This document shows, piece by piece, positions 49,060-60,430 of a DNA stretch of 64,000 nucleotides. Both the position numbers and the translations under genes were made by a program. The stretch is taken from the NCBI RefSeq assembly GCF_018687715.1, contig NC_056766.1, positions 20,381,001-20,445,000 on the forward strand. Direction: 5' to 3'. Each line of letters begins with the position of its first letter. The first letter of the stretch is position 1. The stretch is from Carya illinoinensis (taxonomy: Eukaryota; Streptophyta; Magnoliopsida; Fagales; Juglandaceae). A model generated the notes under the pieces. The model was given only the letters and a program-made list of their open reading frames with translations, had not been told where the DNA came from and did no database searches.

Positions 49060-49861
49060 TAATTGAAACCCCAATCAATTCGCTTTGAGACCCAACAAAA
49101 ATATTAGAAACTCACCCAAGAAAGCCAAACTCAAGTATATGGATGGAGAATCTAGACTCGTTGAGATCTCGTTTCAAGAACCTAGATTATATTAAATCTA
49201 GACTCATTGAAGAACCTGTCTCAAGAACCTAGATTACAAAGGAGGAACACTACAAAGGTTGTGATTTACCTTTGATAAGTTCAAACGTTCAATCAAGAAC
49301 AAGAGGAGATAAACTCAACTCATAATGAATAAAATTCATCAATTTCAATAATGTCTTACATTCTCAAAAGAGGGTACAATTGATTTTAAATAAACAATCT
49401 CCCAAAACCCTAAGTGAGCTGCGATACTGTAGCATGTAGAGTGCTGTGCTACAGTAACTTATAAAATCCTAGTTCACATAATTAATAACTTTTCAAATAT
49501 GCCCTTGGCCAAGATACAAGGCCTTCCTAAAAACCCTAGTTTATTAGAAATAAAACGTGTGGGCTGGACATCCCCAAGCCTAATTATTCCAGATTAATTT
49601 TCATGACTAATAAAATAAGCCATTTTAATAAAATAAATAAGTTTGTGGCCTTCAATAACAATAGGCCTAAGTTGTGTCTTCCATAACTTGGATCAAGTGG
49701 ATCAAAACTTGTTCACCTTCTTTCAAGCCCATCATGTGTGTTGGGCTCTTGCTAGCTTCATCTCAATTAGATTGTACCAATTCTTGCATTGCTCCCTTAA
49801 TCTTCATAGTTCTTAATCTTGTAATTGATCCTTAAGACTTAATATGCCTTGGGGTCCATCA
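49060..49861 (-). repeat. Gypsy-E 3' LTR
   Basis: 802 bp, collinear with 52987-53798. It contains CCCTAAGTGAGCTGCG.TACTGTAGC near 49408, matched at 53335. Confidence 0.87.
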
Positions 49862-49880
49862 TTCCTCCTCTCCTCAAAAG
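49862..49880 (-). other. Polypurine tract of gypsy-E
   Basis: On the minus strand TTTGAGGAGAGGAGGAA ends at the LTR start TGATGG. Confidence 0.8.
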
Positions 49881-50187
49881 AATTTGACCTCGAATCTCCA
49901 CCTGGATCAAAGGGAAAAAGATCAGTAACATTGAAAATAGCAAACACATAATACTTACCTAGAAGGTCCACTAGATATGAAGTATCATTAATTTTATCAA
50001 GAATTTGGAAATGTCCATCCAAGCTATTTTTGTCATTAACAGGTAAATACATTAAATCAAAAGAAATAAATGGATTCAAACCATAAACAATTTCGAAATG
50101 ACAATATGAAGTAGTAGTATGTATGGTCCTATTATATACAAACTCTATAAATGACAAATGATATTCTTGCAAACATTCATGCAACAA
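49870..50187 (-). pseudogene. Gypsy-E integrase C-terminal remnant
   Basis: Open stretch with FIEFVYNRTIHTTTSYCHFEIVYGLNP, the conserved end of the gypsy integrase core. It continues with KINDTSYLVDLLGKYYVFAIFNVTDLFPF, the usual C-terminal tail of this lineage, and DSRSN.FEERRNDG near the end. The catalytic D-D of the core is absent upstream, replaced by the 93-bp repeats. Confidence 0.85.
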
Positions 50188-50538
50188 TTCAATAAATGGA
50201 AAATGATACTCCTACAAACATTTATGAAAAAAATATAAAATCTTCCTTACATCAAAATGACTACTTAAATTATATGCGACCTCAATGAATGGCAAACCAT
50301 ACTCCCAAAAGTATTCATGCAATACGTCTAAACTCTTCTTTATACCAAAGTGACCACTCCAACTATATGCAAACTCAATGAATGGGAAACAATACTCCCA
50401 CCAATGTTCATGCAATATGCCTAAAATATTCTTTATACCAAAGTGGTCACTCAAACTATATGCAAACTTAATGAATGGCAAGTAGTACTCCCACCTATGG
50501 TCATGCAACACGTCTAAAGTCCTCTTTATATCAAAATT
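50167..50538 (-). repeat. 93-bp (31-codon) in-frame tandem repeat within gypsy-E pol
   Basis: Units at 50538-50446, 50445-50353 and 50352-50260, then a diverged fourth and a truncated fifth to about 50167. Each encodes a variant of HFGIKK.LDVLHEH.WEY.LPFIEFAYS.S. The unit fuses the motif before the integrase zinc finger (HFG..KTLDVLHEH) to the end of the integrase core (LPFIEFAYN). It therefore arose after a deletion of about 200 codons that brought these together. Three units are free of stops. Confidence 0.85.
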
Positions 50539-50940
50539 TTCCAACAGACCATATCCATGCACAAGCAACTCATGCATAAGACTAGTAGGCACACAAAATC
50601 TTTTCTCTCTAAAAAAGTGCCAATCTAGATTATATAAATGAGAAAACGATATTTTCTCACGTAATCCATACACACTAGCCAAGTCATCATCATTAACAAA
50701 CAAGTTCTTATCATATTCAAGTCTCAACTTTGCATCCAAAATGAAGACAAGGACATACCTTCTTGATAATGCATCAAATACAAGATTTTCCTTATCATGT
50801 GTGTATTTAATTTCATGAGGAAAAGTCTTAATACATTCGTCCCACGTAGCATGCATTCTTATCAACTTACAGTATCCTTTCAAGTGCATCAAGGACTCAT
50901 GTTATTTAAAGAAAGGTAGGGTAGGGATTGTCGCACCTGG
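50539..50940 (-). pseudogene. Gypsy-E RNase H end / pre-integrase remnant
   Basis: Open from 50892. TWDECIKTFPHEIKYTHDKENLVFDALSRRYVL matches the C-terminal end of gypsy RNase H (…GKEN..ADALSRR), and a linker to FREKRFCVP follows. It is joined almost directly, after a stop, to the pre-RT 'DFMPGATIP' region near 50930, so the RT palm and most of RNase H are deleted. Confidence 0.82.
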
Positions 50941-51650
50941 CATAAAATCAATGTAATACTCTATCTCAATAATAGGTGGCAATCCACTAAACACTCCGTT
51001 AGGAATTACGACTTTATATCCCTGTAACAAAGAGATAACAATATTAGGCAAAGATTCATTAAATCCGTTAGTAGTAAAATTTGCCTTAGCATAAAACTCA
51101 TTTTTCTCTTTATTTTTCTCTCACTTTCTTCACTCCCGTTTTTCTTTTCACTCTCATTTTTTTTTTCATTCTCTTTTTTTGTTTTACTTTATTTTTCCTT
51201 TTCACTATCTTTTTTCTTTTCACTCTCTCTCTTTTCTTCAGTCTCTTTATTTTTTTCACTCTCTATTTTCTTTTCACTTTCTATTTTTTCTTCACTCTCT
51301 TTGTTCTTTTCACTCTCTCATTCTCTTGAGGTTTTGGCCTCACTATTTTTTTTCCATAATCTCACTTTCACTTTTTTCTTTTTTGATCAATCTCACTTTC
51401 TCCTTTTCTTTTTTGGTCAACCTTACTTTTTAATTTCAGTTAGTCCTCATAGACCTGTGTTGGAGTTAAAGGAGCAAGTTTGATTATTTTTCCATCATTT
51501 TCAAAACTGTACATGTTCCCAAACTTATCATAGATCACTCTCCTATCACATTGCCACGGCCTCCCCAACAAAATATGGACAGCATGCATAGGCACTACAT
51601 CACAAAGTAACTCATTCTTGTACCTCCCAATTGAAAAAGATACTAACACT
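50940..51650 (-). pseudogene. Gypsy-E protease and Lys/Glu-rich linker
   Basis: The stretch 51649-51440 reads FSIGRYKNELLCDVVPMHAV.ILLGRPWQ, the C-terminal part of a gypsy aspartic protease, and then APLTPTQVYEDQ. From 51430 to about 51110 the same frame becomes a run of ESEKK/EKKIESE-type codons (pyrimidine-rich on the plus strand) with stops. Such a linker between protease and RT is usual in this lineage. It ends with NEFYAKANFTTNGFNESLPN and the pre-RT block. Confidence 0.82.
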
Positions 51651-51924
51651 TACTTATTTATTCTAACCTCCCCACAATCATTCAACCATTGCAACTTGTA
51701 TGGTTTAGGGTGTTTTAAAGTAGGTAAATTCAATTTCTCAACTAAGGTAGTGCTAGGAACATTAGTACAAGTTCCCCTACCAATGATCATACTACATACT
51801 TTGTTATTGATGTGTCATCTAGTATGAAAAATATTCTCTCTTTGTTGCTTTATATCATCCATATTAAATTTTGTATTGGGAGCACACCTAACAACAAGAG
51901 ACTCGCCATACTTTTCATTCTTAT

Positions 51925-52209
51925 CTACCTATTCTCAATACTAGGCTCACGTCTCCTTCTATCTCTCCTACTCTGTAAATTTCTAATTAATGCACCTTGT
52001 TGTTCCATCTTATCTCTTACCTTCCCTAACTTTAAATTTAACCTTTCAAACTTTTGCTGCATGAACTGCAACACAAAGAATGAGTTATCTACCATCCCCT
52101 TTGGTGATGAGTTATTTTTATGAGCAATCGTATGCTCTGCACAAAAAAGAATGTTAGAGGAGGAAAACCTCACAGGCTTCCTGACGTGTTTACACTCGAA
52201 TAATGACAC
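51925..52209 (-). pseudogene. Gypsy-E gag fragment
   Basis: 95 open codons with SFFVLQFMQQKFERLNLKLG and VRDKMEQQGALIRNL, the coiled N-terminal part of Gag in this lineage. It then runs into an Arg-rich stretch (RRDRRRREPS). No capsid or zinc knuckle was found between here and the protease. Confidence 0.72.
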
Positions 52210-52986
52210 TCTACTCGTATTTCACTCTTAATTGACTTTTTCCCGAAAATGATCTCAAACTCTCTTGCATTTTACCTCAATAGTTTTCTCACTCAAGTTT
52301 TTGAAGAACTAATTGAACTAAGTCAAGACAATACAATCTTGTTTTATTTCAACTAGTAATTAGATCCAAGAAACAAAAATAAGAGAAATACAGAAGGAAT
52401 AAAACGACAAAGGAATCAAGGAAATTATTAGAATGGAAGCATAATTATAAGACAAGATACCAACTAGAAAGATGTATTCAGCCTCTTTAAAGATAAAGCT
52501 CAATCAATACCAAATCAATTTCATATGGCAAAGTATTTCAAACAACTATACCCAAAATCATTTTCTTTTCCTTGTTTTTTGAATTTTTTTTCTTTTTCTT
52601 TTTCCTTTTCTTTTCTTTTCTTTTCCTTTCCTTTCTTTTCTTTTCTTTTCTTTTCTCACCAATTCAATCACAAACAACAATATTCAATTGTGACAATTAA
52701 ACAATTGAATTCAAATACATAAAATTGACAAGGAAATAAAAAGGAATCAATGAAACCCTAGAAATTTCAAACTCTAGATGGTGCAGATTTAGGCAGCCCT
52801 CAAACAAGGAATTTAGCCACCCTATGATGATGGATATGAAACCCAAATGATAGAATAATTTGGTAGCCCTAGGAAAAACAAATTTTTGCTCTTTTTTTTT
52901 GGTAACCCTAGAACAATGAAAAATTAAAAATGCGATAAATAAAAGATAGAATCAGACCTGATTGGAACCTTGTTCTGAATATCAAA
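52210..52986. other. Gypsy-E leader region
   Basis: Non-coding. It contains a TTTTC/TTTCC pyrimidine tract at about 52566-52660. No gene seen. Confidence 0.55.
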
Positions 52987-53798
52987 TGATGTGAATCCCA
53001 ATCGACTCGCTTTGAGACCCAACAACAATATTGGAAACTTACCCAAGAAAGCCAAACTCAAGTCTATGGATGGAGAATCAAGACTCGTTGAGATTTCGTT
53101 TCAAGAACCTATATTATATTAAAATCTAGACCCATTGAAGAACCTGTTTCAAGAACCCAGATTACAAAGGAGGAACGCCACAAAGGTTGTGATTTACTTT
53201 TGAGAAGTTCAAACGTTCAATCAAGAACAAGAGGAGATAAACTCAACTCACAATAAATAAAATTTATCAATTTAAATAATCTCTTACCTTCTCAAAAGAA
53301 ACTACAATTGGTTTAAATAAACAATCCCCCAAAATCCTAAGTGAGCCGCGGTACTGTAGCGTACTGTAGCGTAAATAGTACCGTGCTACAGTAACTTATA
53401 AAATTCTAGTTCACATAATTAATAAGTTTTTAAATATACCCTTGGCCAAAATACAATGTCTTCCCAAAAACCCTAGTTCATTAGAAATAAGACGTGTGGG
53501 CTGGACATCCCCAAGCCTAATTATTTTAGATTAATTTCTATGACTAATAAAATAAGCCATTTTAATGAAATAAATAAATTCGTGGCCTTCAATAATAATA
53601 GGCTCAAGTCATGTCTTCTATAGCTTAGATCAAGTGGATCAAAACTTATTCTCCTTCTTTCAAGCCCATCGTGTGTGTTGGACTCTTGCTAGATTCATCT
53701 CAATTGGATTGTACCAATTCTTGCATTGCTCCCTTAATCTTTGTGGCTCTTAATCTTATAATTGATCCTTAAGACTTAGTCTGTCTTGGGGCCCATCA
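52987..53798 (-). repeat. Gypsy-E 5' LTR
   Basis: 812 bp, TGATG...CATCA, followed by the GATTT duplication at 53799-53803. Confidence 0.87.
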
Positions 53799-54306
53799 GA
53801 TTTCAGTTTCAACCATGCTTTTGGGTTCTTAGTTGGATTCCAACCATATAGGATTTTACTAGGATATAAATACTTTTTGGTTTGGCACAATTTGACTGGT
53901 CGGGTAGAATAGGGTTTTTGCTTAGGTGGCATGATCTCCCACCTTGATTCCTTGAAATCCATCAATATTTCTCATGGTTCCAAGTATCTAAAACTATTCA
54001 TTATGTGTGACCAAGATCTTTCCAAGTGTCTAAATAAAATTTTCCTACTTAATTTGGACATTCCACATTATAATTTTGAAAATACTGCACTTACTGTGCT
54101 TATCGAGGTGACTATTCACTCCGAAAAATTTCATGATAAACTTAGTATCAAAAAATTCTAAATATTTATATGAACCTACAGTGAAAATTATTTATCAAAA
54201 TTCAGCCCAAAGTGCTCCAAAAAATAAATTCACAGTTTCAAACAGGCATTCCATTCGAAAATATGAAAATGTATTATTGCGCCATAAAATCTTAAATAAT
54301 CCACCG
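53799..54306 (-). repeat. Inverted LTR-C, segment 3 (5' end missing)
   Basis: Reverse complement of the gypsy-2 LTR corresponding to LTR-A positions of about 21815 down to 21340. It stops at 54306, where a new LTR end (TGTGACGCCC) begins. The remaining 220 bp or so of the LTR start was not found further right. Confidence 0.85.
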
Positions 54307-54950
54307 TGTGACGCCCACAGATTTCTGTTTGGGATCGGATGGACATCTAAAACTTCAGGACATGTAACATAAGGTTACCTGCCCCCGTTCATGACATATA
54401 AGATGCAATGTTCTGAATATACATCTAGCATTATGCAATATTCACAGTAGATATTTTTTTTTTAATATTGTGCACCACAATTATAACATTCCAAATAATT
54501 AAAGCATAAACCAACCATATTTAACAAAATAAACATCCACGATTTCAGTACGAGCCTCAGAATACTATAATCTCAAAAACATAGGAAACCAAACTCTATA
54601 TTTACATTACCAAAATATACTATTGAGAAAGTTCATCGAGTAACTCGTGTAATTCAACTAACGAGACTAGAATATTGTCCAAAAACTAACTATGGAAGTG
54701 TTCCCACACCGTTGAAGGGTCCTTACCTACCTTCCTTTTGGGTAGGAGACTGGTGTTACTACTACCAGACAAGTTAATGTTAAAGCTAAAGGAGTAGTAA
54801 TCTCATCATCTCTTAAACTTGTAGGAGTGTCACTTTTGAAGCAATTCATGATTTGAACTAACATATAATAATTATCATATAAAAACATGAGAAAATATAA
54901 TAATTAGGCATGAGCATGCATTATCTAAGATTATATGCCTATAACCCAAC
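54307..54950 (-). repeat. LTR fragment of a related gypsy subfamily (LTR-D)
   Basis: The first 150 bases (TGTGACGCCC..., GGGATCGGATGGACATC, GTTCATGACATATAAGATGCAATGTTC-like) resemble the terminal part of LTR-B and LTR-C read in reverse. Similarity then fades, so it belongs to another subfamily. The inner end is not defined. Confidence 0.6.
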
Positions 54951-55196
54951 AAAACAAATACCAGCAAAACAAAATGGTTAATGACAGAAAAATATTTCAA
55001 CCAATGTGTAAGTAGAGGAAAATATATAATATCTCAATACAGATTTTGGCAGGGGCTCATAAATTGAACTAAAAATGTTCTTTCTGGTTGATAGCAGAAG
55101 GAATGGGGTTTCTACAAAAGAGTAAAATGGTCTTGCCATCTTGAGAGGCGTGCATAACTGAGATTTGCGCTTAGGCCATATATACATAGGGTTTTG
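54951..55196. other. Unassigned spacer
   Basis: AT-rich, no recognisable coding sequence. Confidence 0.4.
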
Positions 55197-55385
55197 CTAC
55201 ACAACCTCCCAACATCCCACCTTTTTTTAATTTTTTAATATTTTTTTAATATTTTTTTTGAATATATTCTTTTTAAATTAATTTAATTATTTTATTCATT
55301 ATTTATATATTAAATATTTGATAAAAAATAAAATAATAAAAATTAAAAAAATAGTGGGATGTTGGGGTGTTGGGAGGTTGTGTAG
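55197..55385. mobile_element. Short MITE with terminal inverted repeats
   Basis: 189 bp. The left end CTACACAACCTCCCAACATC pairs with the right end GGTGTTGGGAGGTTGTGTAG; the right arm has an extra ACCCCAAC-type repeat unit. The centre is almost pure A/T. Flanks are T-rich (GTTTTG and ATTTTTT), so no unambiguous target duplication can be read. Confidence 0.8.
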
Positions 55386-56229
55386 ATTTTTTCATATACA
55401 TATACACCATATACCAACAACCCATATTCATGAGTGTGTGTGTGTGAAGTCAAACCTCATCACCAACATGAGATACATGGATTCGAATGACCTAAAGGAA
55501 AAGTATACATGGGTGTAGCATTCAAAATGTTCCTATTGTATCCCTACTCATGAAAGCCAACAAGAAGATGAACAACAAGAAGATGAACTACAAAGTTGCA
55601 ACAGTTCATTGCCAATAACCAGCAGGTTGACCCAATAACTATTTATTGTGTGACCCAATAGCAAAATCAAATATCTATTACAACTACAATACGTGACCCA
55701 CTAACCAACAGTTCATTGCCAAAATAATAAGCTTTGTTTCTAACAAGATAGGCAAACAAGTTTCACATCACAATAAAATGGAATAGGAAAAGCAATGACC
55801 TGCAATCAACCACCGTATGCTATCAAAGTTTGCACTACCAATCTCAAACAGCAACCAACCACTGTATGCTTCCCAACCACTCACAACAACCAGTTCCGGC
55901 TAGCAGCCAAAAAAAGTTGAAAATATCTCTGCCAAAGAAATGCACCCAATATGCAATGACATGGGAAAATAAGAAATCAGGGATAAATTTTAAATGATAT
56001 ACAAAATCAGCAAATAAATGTGAAAGAGAGACTTACAAATATGAGTAACTTAAAATATGAAACAAGAAAAGGGTTAGGAATCGAGTAACTTCCAACATAC
56101 CTCAGCAAATTGAGTCGATGTTGAGTCTTCGAATCTAGAGAAAATAGATTAATTGAAGTTGCTGGACAGAGAGGAGAGAGAAAAGGGTCGAGGAGAAGGA
56201 ATGCAATCTTGGAGTGGCGATCAAGGATG

Positions 56230-56231
<2 letters not shown>
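55386..56231. other. Spacer; possible leader of a minus-strand transcript at its right end
   Basis: No protein-coding similarity. On the minus strand the CT microsatellite is followed by a CT-rich 130-bp stretch and CAATTTGCTGAG|GTATGTTG at about 56100, which resembles a first-exon donor. No downstream exon was recognised. Confidence 0.3.

Positions 56232-56292
<61 letters not shown>
56232..56292 (+). repeat. (GA)n microsatellite
   Basis: About 30 uninterrupted GA units. Confidence 0.97.
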
Positions 56293-56294
<2 letters not shown>

Positions 56295-57772
56295 AGGGTT
56301 TTTCTTTTGCTGTAGAAAGACTGGAAGAGTTGAAGGGGCACGAACTACGGTTTCGTCTGATAGACAGTGGGTTGGATGATGTCCAACCTGCATTTAATTT
56401 CAACCTGCATTTATCGGGTGGGTTGGATCGGATCTATCAAGTGTGCCGGGTCCATCACATTTTTTGCATAGGCCTAATATTTAGTATTGTTACTTTCGAA
56501 GTTTAGGGCAATATTTTGGATGATGTTGTTATTAGGATTTTAACTTGTACCATTGTTCAAGTTTATCATTTTAGTCTAGAACTACAGTTACTTGACAATA
56601 TTGGACAAGCCATGGACACAATTTATTTTGATTCACTATGGATTTTTTTGGGCCCAACAAGTTGGTTTTTATTGCGTAATGAGCTTGAGGAATTATTTAA
56701 ATAACCACAAAATATTTATTGAACGAATTTGGCTTATTGAGACTCAAAACTAAGCATATTAAAATTTATTAAATACTTTATCCATGAAAATATAGATAGC
56801 TTTAGAGCTCAATTAGGACCATTAAATACTTCAACCCATTTGTTAAATTCCAAAAAGATCGTTAAAAGCCAAGAATAAGGGTATGAGAACGCCCATCTTG
56901 TATTTGATCCCATTCTCACAGCGGAAACCGCCAGCATTGCACGTCTTCTTCCCTCTTGTTTAGGATTGCCACCTAGTTTTGAATTCCTTTAAGTTCCGGT
57001 CTAATCGGTTTGAATTTTTCATTTTGATGTAGTATTTGATACACTATATATTTTTATTCTGTTTCATTTCAAATTCTAGTATGTTTCAATCAATTTCAGA
57101 CTACATTCTATCTAGACTGTTTTATTGGCAATGTTGTAAGTTTTAATAGCAATTTTGTAATTATCTTGAGTTTGGATAATATTTTTGTAAATTTTAAATA
57201 TAGATGGCATTCAGGCAACTTTAAAATCCAAAAAACAAATTATATAATTTAAGTTCTTTGTAACTCTAAATATGTCCCCACATTCTTTTTTTTTTTTAAT
57301 CTCATTATTTTAATAATTTCTAGCCTCTTTATTATTATTTTTTTAATCTCAACTCAAGGTTGCAGTTTGTTTAATATTATCTTTTAGCACCAATATTTAT
57401 ACATTTTTTTTAATGTTTGCAACGTATATTCATTTTAGAAGTCCTAAATTCTTAAGGCAAAATCTTCTATCCGACCATTCCGTAGATGCCCAAAAAACAA
57501 GCTCTAATGAAGGATTGCCACGTAGACCTCCTAGGGAACTTATCTTGAACCGCATAACATAAGATGGATAGACCCTTTCTCTTCCAGCCATCACGACCAG
57601 AATGCCAGGCCATTTCTCTTCCCTCACATTGATGGACTTCTGTGCATATGCCGCTCACCGTATTTTTGATCCGGCACCACATCCTTAATTTACTCCCGCA
57701 CCTCCATTTTTTTCCATTGGTTCTTCTTCTACACCTTCGTGGTCGTCATGGTCTTATAGTCAAATCTTTCGA
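56293..57772. other. Unassigned spacer
   Basis: About 1.5 kb. Open frames on the minus strand at 57430-57682 have no recognisable residues. No repeat with clear ends seen. Confidence 0.4.
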
Positions 57773-60430
57773 TATGATATATATATTTACATGTATTTTT
57801 ATTGAATGATTATTTAAATTATTATAATTAATAATTTTCTTATTTTAAATTAAATGTAATTTTTACGATATTATTTTATAATTTTAAATTATAAAATTAT
57901 TTTAATATACTTTCTTGATATTAATTATTATTTTATATTTAAACTGCTCTTTAGTATAAATTATTTTATTTTTTAGATTTTAATTATTTTATTTTATTAA
58001 CATTTAATATTTTTATTTATCTTTTATATATTTTTATTATTTTTTTTTTATTTCTTAGACCTTTATTTTGGGATTAGACTTTGGGATTTTCCTTCACTTT
58101 TGGGCCCAGCCCATGCGGTCTCCAAGCCCAGCCTGCATATTGAACCCAGCCCCTTTAATTTCCTCCATGCGGTGTCGGGCTTAATTCCTTCCTTCTTCTC
58201 CTCTGTCGCACGCTGCTTCTTTTCTTCTTCTCCTTATTCTTTTTGGTTCCTTACCTTTTCTTCTGCAATTCTTGTTGCCGCTGCTACTTCTCCCTGTTTC
58301 TACACCTTTCTTTCATCTCCTTCCTATTGTTTGATTTTCTTTTCCTCTTCTCTGCCGCACCATCTGCTTCTCTTCTTCTCCATCTCATTTTCAAGTTTTG
58401 ATTTGCAAATTTGGGACTGCCGCAGCTCTTTCCTCCATATTCGGCTGGTAATAGTTCCATTTTTGATTTCTTTGATTTTCGGTTCCTCTATTACTGTAAA
58501 ACCGTGTATTTCTCTTCTCCTCTCTTGCATTTATTTTTCTCCATTTTTTGCAGGTTTGGCCGAAGCTCTCTTGTGCGCCTCTTTCTTCTTCTTCTTTTCT
58601 TTTGTATTCTTAGTTTGTTTTGTGTAAAACTCTTGTATTTCCATCTGTTTTTCCCCTCAAACCATACCTTGTTTTCTCCCCCAAAACCGTGACCCTTACC
58701 CTGTTTGGGCCCATTATCATGCTCGTTTTCTCTCTCATTTCCCCTTAGTAATTTTCGTTATTCAAGCTTGTGATTTATTCTCTTGCATTTCCAGTTGTTT
58801 GACCCCTTTTCGTGCTCTATTATAGCCTTAAACCGTGCTGTATTTTAAGTCAAATCCTTGCCCTATTTTTTATCCCAAGCCGTGGACTTTGAGCTGGGTT
58901 TTGAGTTGGTTATTTTCTCTACCGTAGCCTTATTTTCCAGCCACAATATTCTCATTTTATCCTAGTAAATCAGCCATTTGTTTTCCAAAAATATTACTCC
59001 AAATCTCCTTGTTTTTTAAACCTATTTTCCATCCCAAAAGTTGTGATTTTTTGGTGATTTAATTTCGGGCTCACTTTTGACATTTAACTTGTGCTTGATC
59101 TCTCAAAATTTACCTTTAAAGCGACTTTTAAAATACTGTAAGTATTTTTTAAATAATTTTTAAAATTTAAATATATTTTTGCATTCACAAATATTATGTA
59201 AAATTGTTTAGTTATGCCGGATTAAGTTTAAAGAGTCGGGGGTCGATTAGAATAGAGAACTGAGTTGTTTGTGTGATTAGATGATGTTAGAATTTGTTAG
59301 ATATTTTTGTGTCTTGTTATATGCATTGCATGGTGCAATGGGTTCATGTTTGTAAAATAAAAATTGTGTTTTCACATATTATATGCATGTTTATGTGTTG
59401 GAAATGAAAATTGAGGTTTCATGTATAAATGAATTTTTGGGTGCATATGTATCAAGACCCTAAGCTGAGATGAGATATCTTGGTGGAGCTTCTCTAGTCA
59501 CTCGGGAGCAGAATATACTTAGTGATGTCCTCTAAGTTGTTGTTGGGCGACAATGGGATCGGACGGAATGGTAACGCTCTCTTGCTGACTTCGTGGCCCC
59601 TCTGCTGGCAGGGGCTAGATGATGCTTGGCTACTAACGTGCTGGGTGTGGAAATGGGCATCGCTTGTTACGAAGTTATATGCATGGTCGTTACCTATGGT
59701 GTGGCGAATGGAGTCAGGATATGCAGATGATCTCTAAGGGAGATTATAGTGCATACGATAAAATGGATAATGGGATATTTTCTGAAAAAATGACAAGATT
59801 TGGGTAAAGGATATGTGAACCATTTTTTAGAAAAATTATGGAATTTCTGTTGAGCCATTTTTGGAAAAATGGCGGATGTTTGAATGGATTGGATTTTTGG
59901 GCCAAATGAGATTTTAGCGTGCGTGGGAAATGATTCATTTTTGGAAAGTGATGACTTTTGGGCCTCCCACATCTGTCATCATGTGCATGCATACTATTGC
60001 ATGAATGCATTTTTATCTTGTAGGCTGTTTGGGTTATTACTTACCTGCGGTACCGTTTCTTGGTATCGTAGATTTTGATGCAGATGATGAGGAGGTTGAG
60101 CCTGAGAATGCGGCTCCGCTGAAGAGGTGATCGGGATCACTTTCTCATGGGATGAAATTTGTTTCCTTCTTTCGGTTATTGTATTTTAGTTTATTTAGGT
60201 TTTCATTGGATAATTGTACTATTTTTTATATGTTTGTATTTAAGCGAATTTATATTTAAACAATTCTGGTACTTAGTTGATTGACTTTGACTTATCTCCT
60301 GCGTCTTTTGTTTTACATGTATTTTATGTGCATACACTTAGTACTTGTCGTTGGGGTGTGTAACCCGTGTTGTAATCATTTTGATGCCTTGATTCTCACG
60401 TGTCCTTACGTTGGAGTTGGGGGCATCATA
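57773..60430 (+). repeat. Diverged solo LTR related to gypsy-1
   Basis: About 2.66 kb, collinear with the gypsy-1 LTR. It has a TATGATA start (TGTGATG in gypsy-1), a pyrimidine-rich leader at 58180-58600, ACTGTAAGTATTTT near 59133 and AGTCGGGGGTCG near 59239. GTCACTCGGGAGC is near 59495, GGCTAGATGATGCTTGGCTAC near 59610 and TTACTTACCTGCGGTACC near 60035. The end is GGGGGCATCATA. No primer-binding site follows and no clear 5-bp duplication flanks it (TTCGA versus TTGAA), so the outer limits are approximate. Confidence 0.78.

Larger units (their letters stand above)
49060..53798 (-). mobile_element. Gypsy-E: decayed Ty3/gypsy element inserted in LTR-C
   Basis: LTRs at 49060-49861 and 52987-53798 (802 and 812 bp). 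GATTT is duplicated at 49055-49059 and 53799-53803. LTR ends in the right copy are TGATG...CATCA. On the minus strand the order is gag fragment (52209-51925), protease (51649-51440), Lys/Glu-rich linker, a truncated polymerase, RNase H end (50892-50590), an amplified integrase piece and the integrase C-terminus (50187-49870). This is the Ty3/gypsy order. The RT catalytic core is missing. A very weak tRNA-Met-like primer site (TTTGATATTCAGAAC) adjoins the right LTR. Confidence 0.88.

Noticed and set aside
56135..56393. Leu-Ser repeat protein
   Set aside because: Translation of a GA microsatellite.
58100..58692. 175-codon frame rich in Phe and Ser
   Set aside because: It lies in the CT-rich leader of a solo LTR. 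Composition explains it.
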